From contig JACYXH010000500.1 of NCBI GenBank assembly GCA_026745465.1, positions 1,677,501 to 1,741,500 on the forward strand: 64,000 nucleotides of DNA, read 5' to 3'. The translations under genes were made by a program, and so were the position numbers. The notes beneath the pieces are model-generated. The model did no database searches, had not been told where the DNA came from, and saw nothing but the letters and a program-made list of their open reading frames with translations. Position 1 is the first letter of the stretch, and the number at the start of each line of letters is the position of its first letter. Below are positions 23,346-36,039 of this stretch, piece by piece. The stretch comes from Lota lota. Its lineage: Eukaryota > Chordata > Actinopteri > Gadiformes > Lotidae.

Positions 23346-24723
23346 ATTTTCGAACCATCTGTCTGTGTGTCCATCAGCAGAATCTCACAAAGACATTTCA
23401 GAGAAGTGGGGGCGCGACTTAGCATAATGAGCTGCACAACCTCCCAACGGATTAATAAGTAATGTTGTTATGGGCCGCGCAGACCTCACCACCTTTCATG
23501 CCAATCCAAAAGCGTTCGTGGCAGTGGGCCTGACATATCACTAAAAACCGACTACCTGACAAAGTTATTCACGTAACACCACACATAATGTGTTTATCAA
23601 GGGTCACAGCCAATGGTTGTTAGGTCTCAGATCTATTTCAATAAATAAATAAAAGAAATTCAAATGATTTCTATATACTTTTCTGTCTTTGAAGAAAAGT
23701 CCTCCCTAAGCACTTTGGGATCAAATTACTTTATTGTAATTACATTCATTAACTTCTAATTGTGTAACCTAGCAATTACATTCTCACATCAGCTGTAATG
23801 ATATCAATGTGTGGTCTGAATAATATGTTGGTTGCACCTGTAGCTGCACCATATTTTTGGTTCATTAGACAATGTGTTCATTTGCAAATTCTAGATTTCA
23901 AATGTTGTAGAGCTAGACTTCAATAGTTCTATAGTTCTTCTTTTAGAGTCCTGATTCTTACAGTATATGACCCACTGTCAGAAGTCAGACACTTTAAGTG
24001 CAAGTATTGGAAAGCCGTAAACATGGTGACACTTCATTGACAAACTGTTCACTTGTCTGTCCTCTATTGAGCACATTGTGTAGTTATTATTGGGGTTTCA
24101 CTCTTTCTTCCCCTGTTCTCTTACCATATATGTACTGTCTGTTCAATTGTAAGAATGTTGTGTATGCAATCCAACATCTGTTTGACTGTAAGGTTTATAA
24201 AAAGAAAGTATTAAACAAACAGTGAACAAACTTGTAATGTTAACTCTTTCACCGATGTACTTTGGCGGTGAGGAGCAGTCGTGGCCTTGCATCAGCCACA
24301 TCGCATTTTCTCCATGACTAGCAGAGTGACGAGAAGTTACTCAACTAGACTAGTACTGGCTCCTGTGTTTCAGGATGTTCATAAGAGTTCAATCATGTCA
24401 AACCAAAGCCTCTGGAGATGGCCTGATCCCTAATTACTCACTTCTCTATTTGTTCTACACTTTAAGAGGAGAGGTCTCATAGTTAATGAGAAGATGGAAA
24501 GCAGTCATGTTAGCTTGTTAGCATCATGTTTTGTCTGAATACAGCTGAGCTGGTTCAGACACCATCAGGAACAATAATCAAAGTTACAAGACTGGATTTG
24601 AAATTGTTAAGTATGAATTGTTTCGGACTGTTGTATTCAAACGCATAACGAAATGTGAGTGAATACATGATTTACAAGATTTAATGGTATGTTGAATTAT
24701 GAAGATCATATTTATATTATTTA
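23346..24723. other. OR2 upstream region
   Basis: No ORF of substance. It should hold the OR2 promoter. AT-rich around 23640-23760 and 24600-24720. No transcription start signal could be fixed. Shared almost unchanged with unit B. Confidence 0.4.
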
Positions 24724-25653
24724 ATGACATATGCAATGCTTAATACATCATTTATAATCTTTTCTATGTCTGGATTGGAAGAGACAATGAACCATAGAGT
24801 CCATCTTTTCTCCCTTTCTCTACTGTGTTACTGTGCCATCATACTGGTCAATATCAGTCTAATTGTAACTATAATTTTGGACAAAAGTCTTCATGAAGCC
24901 ATGTACATCTTTCTGTGTAATCTCTGCATCAATGGACTTTATGGGACGGCCGGATTTTACCCCAAATTAATGTTTGATTTGCTGTCCTCTACTCATCTCA
25001 TATCTTATGCTGGATGTATCTTACAGGTGTACGTTGTCTATTCATATGCAACAATAGACTTCTCTATTCTAGCCCTGATGGCCTATGACAGATATGTGGC
25101 TATATGTCGCCCTCTAGAATACCACTCTATCATGACTAAACAGAGGATTTATGTCCTCGTCTTCATCTCCTGGATGGTACCCTTCTTTCTTGAGGCAGTT
25201 GTCATAATTTTGACAGCCAGCCTAGATTTATGTGGTTCTCACATAGATAAGCTCTATTGTGAAAACTGGTCTGTTGTGAAACTTTCTTGCACCTCAACAA
25301 CAGTCAACAGTGTATTTGGTATGGTAATCATATTTTTCTACTTTTGCCATTATGTGTTTATTATTTGTACATATGTACCACTGATCAAAGTATGTTTAAG
25401 ATCCACAGAAGGGAAGAAAAAGTTCATGCAGACATGTCTCCCACATTTACTTTGTCTACAAAATGTCTCCATTGCCTTACTGTTTGACCTTATGTACGCT
25501 CGATTTGGATCTAAAGCTATAACACAGAGTCTGAGGAACTTCATGGCTGTACAGTTTGTCACTTTCCCCCCTCTTCTCAATCCTATTATTTATGGACTGA
25601 ATCTCACTAAAGTTCGGAAGAAGATCAGGGGATACTTTGACACAAAAGTCTAG
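24724..25653 (+). CDS. Odorant receptor OR2, intact, 309 aa
   Basis: Fish olfactory receptor GPCR, single coding exon. Seen: sequon NTS at residues 7-9; TM1 about 27-50; KSLHEAMYIF (54-63); GLYGTAGFYPK (71-81) in TM2/loop; Cys98 in TM3; MAYDRYVAIC (119-128); second-loop cysteines; KKFMQTCLPHLLC before and in TM6; NPIIYGLNL in TM7 with a short basic tail. Length is typical. A second in-frame ATG at 24736 (MLNTSF) is an equally plausible start. Encoded protein is identical to OR3. It is the paralogue group of pseudogene OR6, distinct from OR1/4/5. Expected in olfactory sensory neurons; ligand unknown. Confidence 0.94.
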   Translation: MTYAMLNTSFIIFSMSGLEETMNHRVHLFSLSLLCYCAIILVNISLIVTIILDKSLHEAMYIFLCNLCINGLYGTAGFYPKLMFDLLSSTHLISYAGCILQVYVVYSYATIDFSILALMAYDRYVAICRPLEYHSIMTKQRIYVLVFISWMVPFFLEAVVIILTASLDLCGSHIDKLYCENWSVVKLSCTSTTVNSVFGMVIIFFYFCHYVFIICTYVPLIKVCLRSTEGKKKFMQTCLPHLLCLQNVSIALLFDLMYARFGSKAITQSLRNFMAVQFVTFPPLLNPIIYGLNLTKVRKKIRGYFDTKV

Positions 25654-27213
25654 CAGAGTTTTTCACTATTTAATCCTTTTGGAGTTGATAGTTAGTAGAT
25701 TCAGTGTTATCTAAGATGTTTTCCTCCTTTCTTGTATCCCTCTACAATAGTGCAATGCTTTTTTCTCTCTATGTGATTGATAGCCCTAACCCTTGTTTGT
25801 CAGATGTCATGGTGGCAATTTATATTGCATTTTGAAACATTCTATACAAATGTATGCTAATCTGATTCATATTCATGTTATTAATTATTCAATTTTGCTT
25901 GCATCTGGAATCCATCCATTGATATTACTTATTTATAAGGAACCATTTAAATTGATTGTAATTTTTACTCATTGAATTAAACTCCCACGTTTTATTTCAA
26001 TGTATTGGTGGCTAAAATTCAACTCAGGATCACTGAGGCTTATGCAACGTAGCTCTCATACTCATGGCTCTCTTACTGCTGGATTGACAAGGGCTTCCAA
26101 TAGCCATACAAATTGAACATGGAATATTATTTCCATTAAACATAGCACTTGAGATAGCACCCAAAGAAAAGGCGTATTATGTAGTATTTCTATATACTAA
26201 TTAGTACAGGAACACGATTACCATGCATACATTCATCCTTTCCCTTCATAATGTGAGTTCATTTCTCCCTTCAAGTCCCCATAGGTGATCCTATGACGCC
26301 TCATGCTGTAAAATATATTGTCCAGTAATCCATTATCATCTCATACTTCTTTATGTCGTAAGCATGAGAGGCAGTAATCCTAACTTGTGTCCGTCTCATT
26401 CTTTCACTGTTATCAAGGTTAGGAGCGCACAAACTTGAGGTTAATTCATTCAAACATTAATCTAAGGTCTCGCCCTCTGTTATTGTATATTGTATACATA
26501 TTGTATACTTGTATACATATTGTATGTACTGCAACTAACAACTCCGGTCATTGAGGAGTTGCCACTTAATATATCAAAAAATATAGTAAGATAAGATAAA
26601 CCTTTATAAATTCAGGTGTCATAGCAGCAACAGCAATGAGAATGAAACAGAGGAGTGGTACAAGGAAGCGAGTTCTGAACTAAACCAAGAGAATAAGAAT
26701 AAAGACTAGCAGTCATGAAAGGTATTCACAGCCCAGAGACCCAACACAGCGACCGCCCTTTTCAAGCGATTCACGGGGACGCACATGCACACAGACACAC
26801 AGACACACAACTATAGACACACAAACAAACAAAGACACACACAGACACTGGTTTAATAGTAGATGCCGTTTATGTGTGATTTTGAAGTGTTGCATTACAC
26901 CTAAGATCAATTACTGGAATTTATACTGAGACGTCATGGAATTAGATATCGACACAAAAGGTTATCCACATATTGAGGGAGGTGTCCTCTCTGTACATGG
27001 AACGTTTCCACTTCCTGCCACCTTCTGAAGCGGATCGAATAATGTTCACTAATTTGCATTCTTTGAACTTGCCATAACTCAGCCATGTTTTACACAATCA
27101 AAATCCCATAGCTAATTTCTTTTACCACATTGTGTGTCATTTAATGCTTTCATTGTGAAGAAGATTTTTGAAGTGTTCCCGAAATGTTCACTATACAGAG
27201 ATCTCTCTCTAGA
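25654..27213. other. OR2 3' flank
   Basis: AT-rich. It contains ttgtatacat repeats (26484-26526) and a CA-rich stretch (26786-26850). No gene signature. Equivalent in unit B: 32333-33885. Confidence 0.5.
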
Positions 27214-27306
27214 TCAGGGGTGGGCAAACTTTTTGACTCGCGGGCCACAATGGTTTCTAAAATTTCACAGAGGGGCCGGGCCAGAATAGGAGAATGGTGT
27301 GTTTGT
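27214..27306 (+). mobile_element. hAT-type terminal fragment at the duplication junction
   Basis: It begins tcaggggtgggcaaactttt and continues with gactcgcgggccacaatgg and gaggggccgggccag. This is the widespread hAT-Charlie-like 5' terminus. Only about 90 bp survive. It lies exactly between unit A and the start of the copied 19627 block. Confidence 0.65.
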
Positions 27307-27421
27307 GTTATTGACACACTGTGATTATCACCATTCAACCAGACACCGCAAGATTGGCAGTGGGCCGAACGCATGAGCACCCTCATGCTCATACAGGGCC
27401 CTGCCATACAGGGTTAGGGTT
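27307..27421. repeat. Copy of 19627-19733 plus 8-bp telomere-like filler
   Basis: 27307-27413 equals 19627-19733. Then comes ttagggtt (27414-27421), then unit B starts at 27422. Relative to the parent, 1009 bp (19734-20742) are missing. Confidence 0.85.
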
Positions 27422-29151
27422 ACTGTCTCCCATCCTCAATATGTGAATGTACTCATCTTACATTTTTTCTATGTTACTTACTCCCAATGCATCTATTATA
27501 TGTTATAGGATTATTATGGTCTGTGTTTTAATTGCAAGGACTATAATAAATGTTAATAGTGGCAGAGTATTTTGTGAATATTATGTCAGTCAGTATTCAC
27601 CATTAACCTTCTTCATGGTCGTGTCTAGCTTTTTGGGGGCTCTATGCAAAATGTTGTTTGGGGGCTCCTCATTTGTGATACTATGGTGGGGGATTACAGA
27701 CCCTCTAAAGTGGGCATGCATTTCACCTTTAAATGCATCAATCAAATGCACTTAACCAGGTTAAGAGCCACCTACACCACGAGAGGGGTTGAGTTGAACA
27801 GAAATCATGGCTGATTTACATCTCGACATAGACAATACATATGTTTTCTCTCAAATTCAAACCAAGCATCTCAAGTTGACCCCAGCAATATAAATCCACA
27901 CAAAATGATGATCAATGGGAAACACCCTACATCAAGAACTTCTGAAAATGGTAAAAGAAAAGAATTGACAGAATCTGCCCTATAACATCTTCCATGTGCA
28001 TAAATGAGACAAAATGTTTATTTTAAATGTTGATAATAAAAATAAAAAAGGCTGAAATGGAAGCTTGTCTTTGGGGGCCCCCTTGTGTCTTTGGGGGCCC
28101 TATGCAACAGCGCAGTCCGCATATAGCAAGAAACGGCCCTGATCCTCTTAAGTGTCCATCCACCAGGGATGTCTGTTGGGACGCATGTTGTTCCAGTAGG
28201 ACCCTTAACAACTGATGCATGATGTAACTCATCCACATCATACTGTGGTTCCAGGAGATACTGTTCTCTACCAATAACTCTTTCAGACCTATGTTGACCC
28301 TGGAACCTTCTAGAGTTCTAGCCATGGCCTATGATATCTTCAAAAGTTTGCCTGTACTGTAAAATGTCAGATAAGCCGCTTTTAGAAAAACAATCCCATT
28401 GATTTAGACAGAATGTGTTATTGGTACTATATGACAGTAGAGGACCAGAGGCCATGATGGGTGCTGTGTTTGTGTCCGGTATTAACCTCCAGGGAGGAAA
28501 AGGGGTGTGCAGTGTACGTGGTTGATGGCTCCTTAAACCATCCTTCAACCACGCACACTACACAAGGGATTTTAATGGAGATAATAACCTGTATTCTATA
28601 CACTTAGGACCTGTACAATATAAACACAGTTGTTTGTTTGGTGGAGGCTCTCGTGAGGCCGTCATAGAGTGACCACTGGGTCATAATTAGCGGTTAGCCT
28701 AGCTGAAGCCAGCCTCTTCCCTAAGGCCTGTGGTGAGCTTCAGTAGAAGCAGTGGTGATTAGAGACTGTACACAGGCACATTTTTCTCAGTCGAAAAACT
28801 AGTTTTTACATCATATTAATGTCTAGAAAATATGGACGTTCCTGATTTAGGTGTTAGGCTCATCCGGGGATGAGCCTGGAATATATTTGATATATTAAAT
28901 ATTAATATATAATTTGTGTATTCCATGTACATGATTTAAATAGGTAGACACAAAATGAATCCCAGCTCCTGAATGATATATTAAATATAAAGTAATTTGT
29001 GTATTTCATGCACATGATTTCAATAGGTAGACACAAAATGAATCCCAGCTCCTTTGAAGCTGGATCATTAAATAAAAAAAAGTTTAAAAGAAAAAGCCTG
29101 TGGCTCCAAAAGGCCAATCGAAAGCAATAATCATAACATGACCATGACCCC

Positions 29152-29785
29152 ATGATCCCTTTATGTAACTACACTCACATTACTATAGGTTTAACTTCCC
29201 TTTATGTATCTACACTCACATTACTATAGGTTTAACTTCCCTTTATGTATCTACACTCACGTTACTATAGGTTTAACTTCCCTTTATGTATCTACACTCA
29301 CATTACTATAGGTTTAACTTCCCTTTATGTATCTACACTCACATTACTATAGGTTTAACTTCCCTTTATGTAACTACACTCACATTACTATAGGTTTAAC
29401 TTCCCTTTATGTAACTACACTCACATTACTATAGGTTTAACTTCCCTTTATGTGTCTACACTCACATTACTATAGGTTTAACTTCCCTTTATGTATCTAC
29501 ACTCACATTACTATAGGTTTAACTTCCCTTTATGTAACTACACTCACATTACTATAGGTTTAACTTCCCTTTATGTATCAACACTCACATTACTATAGGT
29601 TTAACTTCCCTTTATGTATCTACACTCACATTACTATAGGTTTAACTTCCCTTTATGTAACTACACTCACATTACTATAGGTTTAACTTCCCTTTATGTA
29701 ACTACACTCACATTACTATAGGTTTAACTTCCCCTTATGTATCTACACTCACATTACTATAGGTTTAACTTCCCTTTATGTATCT
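29152..29785. repeat. 41-bp minisatellite, copy 3 (about 15 units)
   Basis: Same orientation and nearly the same unit count as copy 2, but with a different order of unit variants (for example atgtgtct and atgtatcaa units). Confidence 0.96.
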
Positions 29786-31402
29786 GTATGGTTCCCAGGC
29801 TAACACTTAATAGGCCCAGGCCTACTCATTTGAAGCAATTGCACTTTGACCTAAATAGCGATATATCAATATATCATATCAATAAGACCAATTATAATTA
29901 AAAGAAATGAAAGAAGAGAGATTGAAAGCGTGTCACTGACTGTGATGCTTGTGATTTAAAGCGTGTCACTGACTGTGATGCTTGTCGTTGAAAGCGTGTC
30001 ACTGACTGTGATGCTTGTGATTGAATTTTCGAACCATCTGTCTCTGTGTCCATCAGCAGAATCTCACAAAGACATTTCAGACAAGTGGGGGCGCGACTTA
30101 GCATAATGAGCTGCACAACCTCCCAACGGATTAATAAGTAATGTTGTTCTGGGCCGCGCAGACCTCACCACCTTTCATGCCGATCCAAAAGCGTTCGTGG
30201 CAGTGGGCCTGACATATCACTAAAAGCCGACTACCTGACAAAGTTATTCACGTAACACCACACAAAATGTGTTTATCAAGGGTCACAGCCAATGGTTGTT
30301 AGGTCTCAGATCTATTTCAATAAATAAATAAAAGAAATTCAAATGATTTCTGTATACTTTTCTGTCTTTGAAGAAAAGTCCTCCCTAAGCACTTTGGGAT
30401 CAAATTACTTTATTGTAATTACATTCATTAACTTCTAATTGTGTAAGCCAGCAATTACATTCTCACATCAGCTGTAATGATATCAATGTGTGGTCTGAAT
30501 AATGTGTTGGTTGCACCTGTAGCTGCACCATATTTTTGGTTCATTAGACAATGTGTTCATTTGCAAATTCTAGATTTCAAATGTTGTAGAGCTAGACTTC
30601 AATAGTTCTATAGTTCTTCTTTTAGAGTCCTGATTCTTACAGTATATGACCCACTGTCAGAAGTCAGACACTTTAAGTGCAAGTATTGGAAAGCCGTAAA
30701 CATGGTGACACTTCATTGACAAACTGTTCACTTGTCTGTCCTCTATTGAGCACATTGTGTAGTTATTATTGGGGTTTCACTCTTTCTTCCCCTGTTCTCT
30801 TACCATATACGTACTGTCTGTTCAATTGTAAGAATGTTGTGTATGCAATCCAACATCTGTTTGACTGTAAGGTTTATAAAAAGAAAGTATTAAACAAACA
30901 GTGAACAAACTTGTAATGTTAACTCTTTCACCGATGTACTTTGGCGGTGAGGAGCAGTCGTGGCCTTGCATCAGCCACATCGCATTTTCTCCATGACTAG
31001 CAGAGTGACGAGAAGTTACTCAACTAGACTAGTACTGGCTCCTGTGTTTCAGGATGTTCATAAGAGTTCAATCATGTCAAACCAAAGCCTCTGGAGATGG
31101 CCTGATCCCTAATTACTCACTTCTCTATTTGTTCTACACTTTAAGAGGAGAGGCCTCATAGTTAATGAGAAGATGGAAAGCAGTCATGTTAGCTTGTTAG
31201 CATCATGTTTTGTCTGAATACAGCTGAGCTGGTTCAGACACCATCAGGAACAATAATCAAAGTTACAAGACTGGATTTGAAATTGTTAAGTATGAATTGT
31301 TTCGGACTGTTGTATTCAAACGCATAACGAAATGTGAGTGAATACATGATTTACAAGATTTAATGGTATGTTGAATTATGAAGATCATATTTATATTATT
31401 TA

Positions 31403-32332
31403 ATGACATATGCAATGCTTAATACATCATTTATAATCTTTTCTATGTCTGGATTGGAAGAGACAATGAACCATAGAGTCCATCTTTTCTCCCTTTCTCT
31501 ACTGTGTTACTGTGCCATCATACTGGTCAATATCAGTCTAATTGTAACTATAATTTTGGACAAAAGTCTTCATGAAGCCATGTACATCTTTCTGTGTAAT
31601 CTCTGCATCAATGGACTTTATGGGACGGCCGGATTTTACCCCAAATTAATGTTTGATTTGCTGTCCTCTACTCATCTCATATCTTATGCTGGATGTATCT
31701 TACAGGTGTACGTTGTCTATTCATATGCAACAATAGACTTCTCTATTCTAGCCCTGATGGCCTATGACAGATATGTGGCTATATGTCGCCCTCTAGAATA
31801 CCACTCTATCATGACTAAACAGAGGATTTATGTCCTCGTCTTCATCTCCTGGATGGTACCCTTCTTTCTTGAGGCAGTTGTCATAATTTTGACAGCCAGC
31901 CTAGATTTATGTGGTTCTCACATAGATAAGCTCTATTGTGAAAACTGGTCTGTTGTGAAACTTTCTTGCACCTCAACAACAGTCAACAGTGTATTTGGTA
32001 TGGTAATCATATTTTTCTACTTTTGCCATTATGTGTTTATTATTTGTACATATGTACCACTGATCAAAGTATGTTTAAGATCCACAGAAGGGAAGAAAAA
32101 GTTCATGCAGACATGTCTCCCACATTTACTTTGTCTACAAAATGTCTCCATTGCCTTACTGTTTGACCTTATGTACGCTCGATTTGGATCTAAAGCTATA
32201 ACACAGAGTCTGAGGAACTTCATGGCTGTACAGTTTGTCACTTTCCCCCCTCTTCTCAATCCTATTATTTATGGACTGAATCTCACTAAAGTTCGGAAGA
32301 AGATCAGGGGATACTTTGACACAAAAGTCTAG
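31403..32332 (+). CDS. Odorant receptor OR3, intact, 309 aa, same protein as OR2
   Basis: Duplicate of OR2 inside unit B. I saw no base difference in the coding region. It carries the same motifs: NTS sequon, LHEAMYIF, MAYDRYVAIC, CLPHLLC and NPIIYGL. The same alternative start (MLNTSF) exists at 31415. Upstream sequence is also nearly unchanged, so both copies are likely expressed from equivalent promoters. Function as for OR2. Confidence 0.94.
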   Translation: MTYAMLNTSFIIFSMSGLEETMNHRVHLFSLSLLCYCAIILVNISLIVTIILDKSLHEAMYIFLCNLCINGLYGTAGFYPKLMFDLLSSTHLISYAGCILQVYVVYSYATIDFSILALMAYDRYVAICRPLEYHSIMTKQRIYVLVFISWMVPFFLEAVVIILTASLDLCGSHIDKLYCENWSVVKLSCTSTTVNSVFGMVIIFFYFCHYVFIICTYVPLIKVCLRSTEGKKKFMQTCLPHLLCLQNVSIALLFDLMYARFGSKAITQSLRNFMAVQFVTFPPLLNPIIYGLNLTKVRKKIRGYFDTKV

Positions 32333-33885
32333 CAGAGTTTTTCACTATTTAATCCTTTTGGAGTTGATAGTTAGTAGATTCAGTGTTATCTAAGATGTTT
32401 TCCTCCTTTCTTGTATCCCTCTACAATAGTGCAATGCTTTTTTCTCTCTATGTGATTGATAGCCCTAACCCTTGTTTGTCAGATGTCATGGTGGCAATTT
32501 ATATTGCATTTTGAAACATTCTATACAAATGTATGCTAATCTGATTCATATTCATGTTATTAATTATTCAATTTTGCTTGCATCTGGAATCCATCCATTG
32601 ATATTACTTATTTATAAGGAACCATTTAAATTGATTGTAATTTTTACTCATTGAATTAAACTCCCACGTTTTATTTCAATGTATTGGTGGCTAAAATTCA
32701 ACTCAGGATCACTGAGGCTTATGCAACGTAGCTCTCATACTCATGGCTCTCTTACTGCTGGATTGACAAGGGCTTCCAATAGCCAAACAAATTGAACATG
32801 GAATATTATTTCCATTAAACATAGCACTTGAGATAGCACCCAAAGAAAAGGCGTATTATGTAGTATTTCTATATACTAATTAGTACAGGAACACGATTAC
32901 CATGCATACATTCATCCTTTCCCTTCATAATGTGAGTTCATTTCTCCCTTCAAGTCCCCATAGGTGATCCTATGACGCCTCATGCTGTAAAATATATTGT
33001 CCAGTAATCCATTATCATCTCATACTTCTTTATGTCGTAAGCATGAGAGGCAGTAATCCTAACTTGTGTCCGTCTCATTCTTTCACTGTTATCAAGGTTA
33101 GGAGCGCACAAACTTGAGGTTAATTCATTCAAACATTAATCTAAGGTCTCGCCCTCTGTTATTGTATATTGTATACATATTGTATACTTGTATACATATT
33201 GTATGTACTGCAACTAACAACTCCGGTCATTGAGGAGTTGCCACTTAATATATCAAAAAATATAGTAAGATAAGATAAACCTTTATAAATTCAGGTGTCA
33301 TAGCAGCAACAGCAATGAGAATGAAACAGAGGAGTGGTACATGGAAGCGAGTTCTGAACTAAACCAAGAGAATAAGAATAAAGACTAGCAGTCATGAAAG
33401 GTATTCACAGCCCACAGACCCGACACAGCGACCGCCCATTTCAAGCGATTCACGGGGACGCACATGCACACAGACACACAGACACACAACTATAGACACA
33501 CAAACAAACAAAGACACACACAGACACTGGTTTAATAGTAGATGCCGTTTATGTGTGATTTTGAAGTGTTGCATTACACCTAAGAGCAACTACTGTAATT
33601 TATACTGAGACGTCATGGAATTAGATATCACAAAGGTTACCCACATATTGAGGGAGGTGTCCTCTCTGTACATGGAACGTTTCCACTTCCTGCCACCTTC
33701 TGAAGCGGATCGAATAATGTTCACTAATTTGCATTTTTTTAACTTGCCATAACTCAGCCATGTTTTACACAATCAAAATCCCATAGCTAATTTCTTTTAC
33801 CACATTGTGTGTCATTTAATGCTTTCGTTGTGAAGAAGATTTAAGTGTTCCTGAAATGTTCACTGTACAGAGATCTCTCTCTAGA

Positions 33886-34285
33886 CGGACATCATGGACC
33901 AAGCGTGTTCAGCACGTAAAAGAAGGCTTGAACGTTTCAGAATCTTTTAATAACAAATAACATCTCATTTCACTATCCAATCACGGAGCCAGGGGGGCGA
34001 GCCTTTCCAGCAGGTTTGTCCTGCAGTCCGCCAAAGATTGCCTGGGGCCCAGACACTAAAATGTTATCAATAATGAATAAGATCAGATAAACACCTGAAA
34101 GCCTATTTGGATGATTTATTGTCATATGAAGAAACACAAGGACAGCAATATCACACAGCTTTGGCAAATGGGACATCATAAGTACACTTGAGGAAGATGC
34201 ATACATTTTTAAACACTTTATTTATAGAGATTTTCAGTTTACAAAAGAAAAGCAAACATTTGCAGTAGAGAAGAACCAGCGCGTG
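33886..34285. other. Intergenic after unit B
   Basis: Nothing recognised. It may include the 3' end of the LINE that follows on the minus strand. Confidence 0.4.
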
Positions 34286-36035
34286 TTAACCCGGCCTGCC
34301 AGTGTAACAACCGACCACCTGGAAGTCCACTTTAGTGCGGTCTAAAAGCAGTTTGAAGTTGTGGTCATAAAGGTCCTTGTACAATCGTGTAACATTTATA
34401 CCCACGTAAGTGAAGGATTGATTTTGTAGTTTGAAGGGAAAGCTGCTGGTGACAGATGCTGCCAGTTTGTTTGTAGCCCGATAGTCCCCCAAACTGTTGT
34501 AGTGTGTAAATGAGCTCAGGAATTAATTCTGATTCTGAATTATTTGGTGTCTAATGACAATACCTACCTGAAATACTCTGTTGCATTCTCAGGGCTAGGG
34601 AGCGGTTCGATGGCTAGATCGAACACAAATGGTGAAAGGTGGCATCCATGCCAAGTCCCTCTGTGCAGTCCAAAATAAATGGATCTGATAGTTTGTGTGC
34701 ACTGAAGCCGTCGGCGAGGTAAACAATATTTTAATCCATGAAGTGAAAGATGGGCCAACCCAAATTTGTCCAGTACCATGAATAAAAGATTCCACTCAAC
34801 CCGGTCAAAAGCTTTCTCTGCGTCAAGAGAGTTTGACCTCTGGCTGACAGGTTGAGTGGGAGGAGTAGAGCATGTTATAGAATGACTACACCCCAGGTAT
34901 GAAGCCCGTTTGGTCGGGATTGATGATGTTAGGTATCACCGTTTCAAGGCGACGTGACAAAACCTATGTGAGGATTTGTAATCGCAACACAAGATGATAG
35001 GGCGGTAGGACCCACAGTCCAGAGGATCCTTGTCTTTCTTCAGACTGTTATAGTTACCTGGGTCATAGTGGGAACTTCCCTTCAGAGATCATTTCATTAA
35101 ACAGTAAGCACAAGAAAGGTGCCAATTTGGATGAGAACAATTTGTAGAATTATGTAGGGAATTGGTCTGGACTGGATGCGTTCCCACACAGAGCTTATTG
35201 CCTGTAATATTTCTTCATTTCTGATGGGGGCATCAAGGATGGCCTTGTCTTCTGTGTTCATTTGTCGAAATTCTGGGCCATACAGGAACATTTGGATTCC
35301 AGTAGTATTTGTGATGTGTATAGTTTGGTATAGTATGTCTGGAAGTTGTCATTTCTGATTTGGGATGTGTGGAGGTGGAGTCTGGTGAGGTGTGGATTTC
35401 AGGGATTGCAACAATAGCTGTTGTTTAAAAAGTCTAGAGTCACGGGCTAGCCTGTTAATGTCTAATATCTGCTGGGTTAGTTCCTTCTCTCTTCCTGTGA
35501 GCTGCATATGAGATGATCTTTCCCCTGAGGTAGGCTTTGAGTGACTCCCATGTGATCGAATACGACATCCCAGGGGTGCTCTTGACTTCCAAGTAGAAGT
35601 CAATTTGATCTGACATATTTTTTATGATTGAGTTATGTGTTAGCAATAGTGGGTCAAGTTGCATGAGTGCTGAGGTATGGGAATGTTTGGAAATTACATT
35701 TCTAGTTGGACGGGGCAGTGGTCAGATATCACTATACTATGGTACTACAGTTAGTCACAAAGGAAAAGGTCCTGTGGTCAATCAAGAAGAGGTAAATTCT
35801 TGAGTATGAAAGGTGAACTGGTGAGAAGAATGAAAACTGGCTAGCAGTGGGATTAATGTCTTCAAGGATCAGACAATTTATAGGACTGCATGAACGACTA
35901 AATTGATGTACTCGATTTGGAAACAGATCTAGTTTGTCTGGGATGAGATGTATCTAATGTTGGCTGTAGTGTACAGTTGAAATCCCCTCCTAATATTAAC
36001 CGGTGTGAGTTAAGATCGGGAAGTTTACCTATGAG
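34286..36035 (-). mobile_element. Decayed non-LTR retrotransposon (Tx1/L1-like)
   Basis: Minus-strand frames, broken by many stops and frameshifts, read in the order of a LINE ORF2. An endonuclease piece with the LILGGDFNC motif lies near 36000. A linker follows with WESLKAYLRGKIISYAA (about 35520) and LARDSRLFKQQ (about 35420). A reverse transcriptase piece with a G-T-x-x-G-C-x-LSPF-F-LAIEPL pattern lies at 34620-34700. The C-terminal part FKLQNQSFTYVGINVTRLYK lies at 34380-34440. These match the L1/Tx1 group of fish LINEs. It is 5'-truncated within the endonuclease near 36035 and cannot be active. Confidence 0.7.
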
Positions 36036-36039
36036 ACGA

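Larger units (their letters stand above)
20743..27213 (+). repeat. Tandem segmental duplication, unit A (about 6.5 kb)
   Basis: Matches 27422-33885 at a near-constant offset of 6679, dropping to 6672 at the right end through small indels. It contains the reversed 1.8-kb part of the arm element, a 41-bp array, three 33-bp repeats, OR2 and about 1.5 kb of 3' flank. The right end is the shared motif agatctctctctaga, after which the copies part. Confidence 0.95.
27422..33885 (+). repeat. Tandem segmental duplication, unit B (about 6.5 kb)
   Basis: Second copy of 20743-27213. It includes the inverted arm remnant (27422-29785), OR3 and the 3' flank. Differences from unit A are scattered single bases and small indels, and are rarest around the OR gene. 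Confidence 0.95.
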
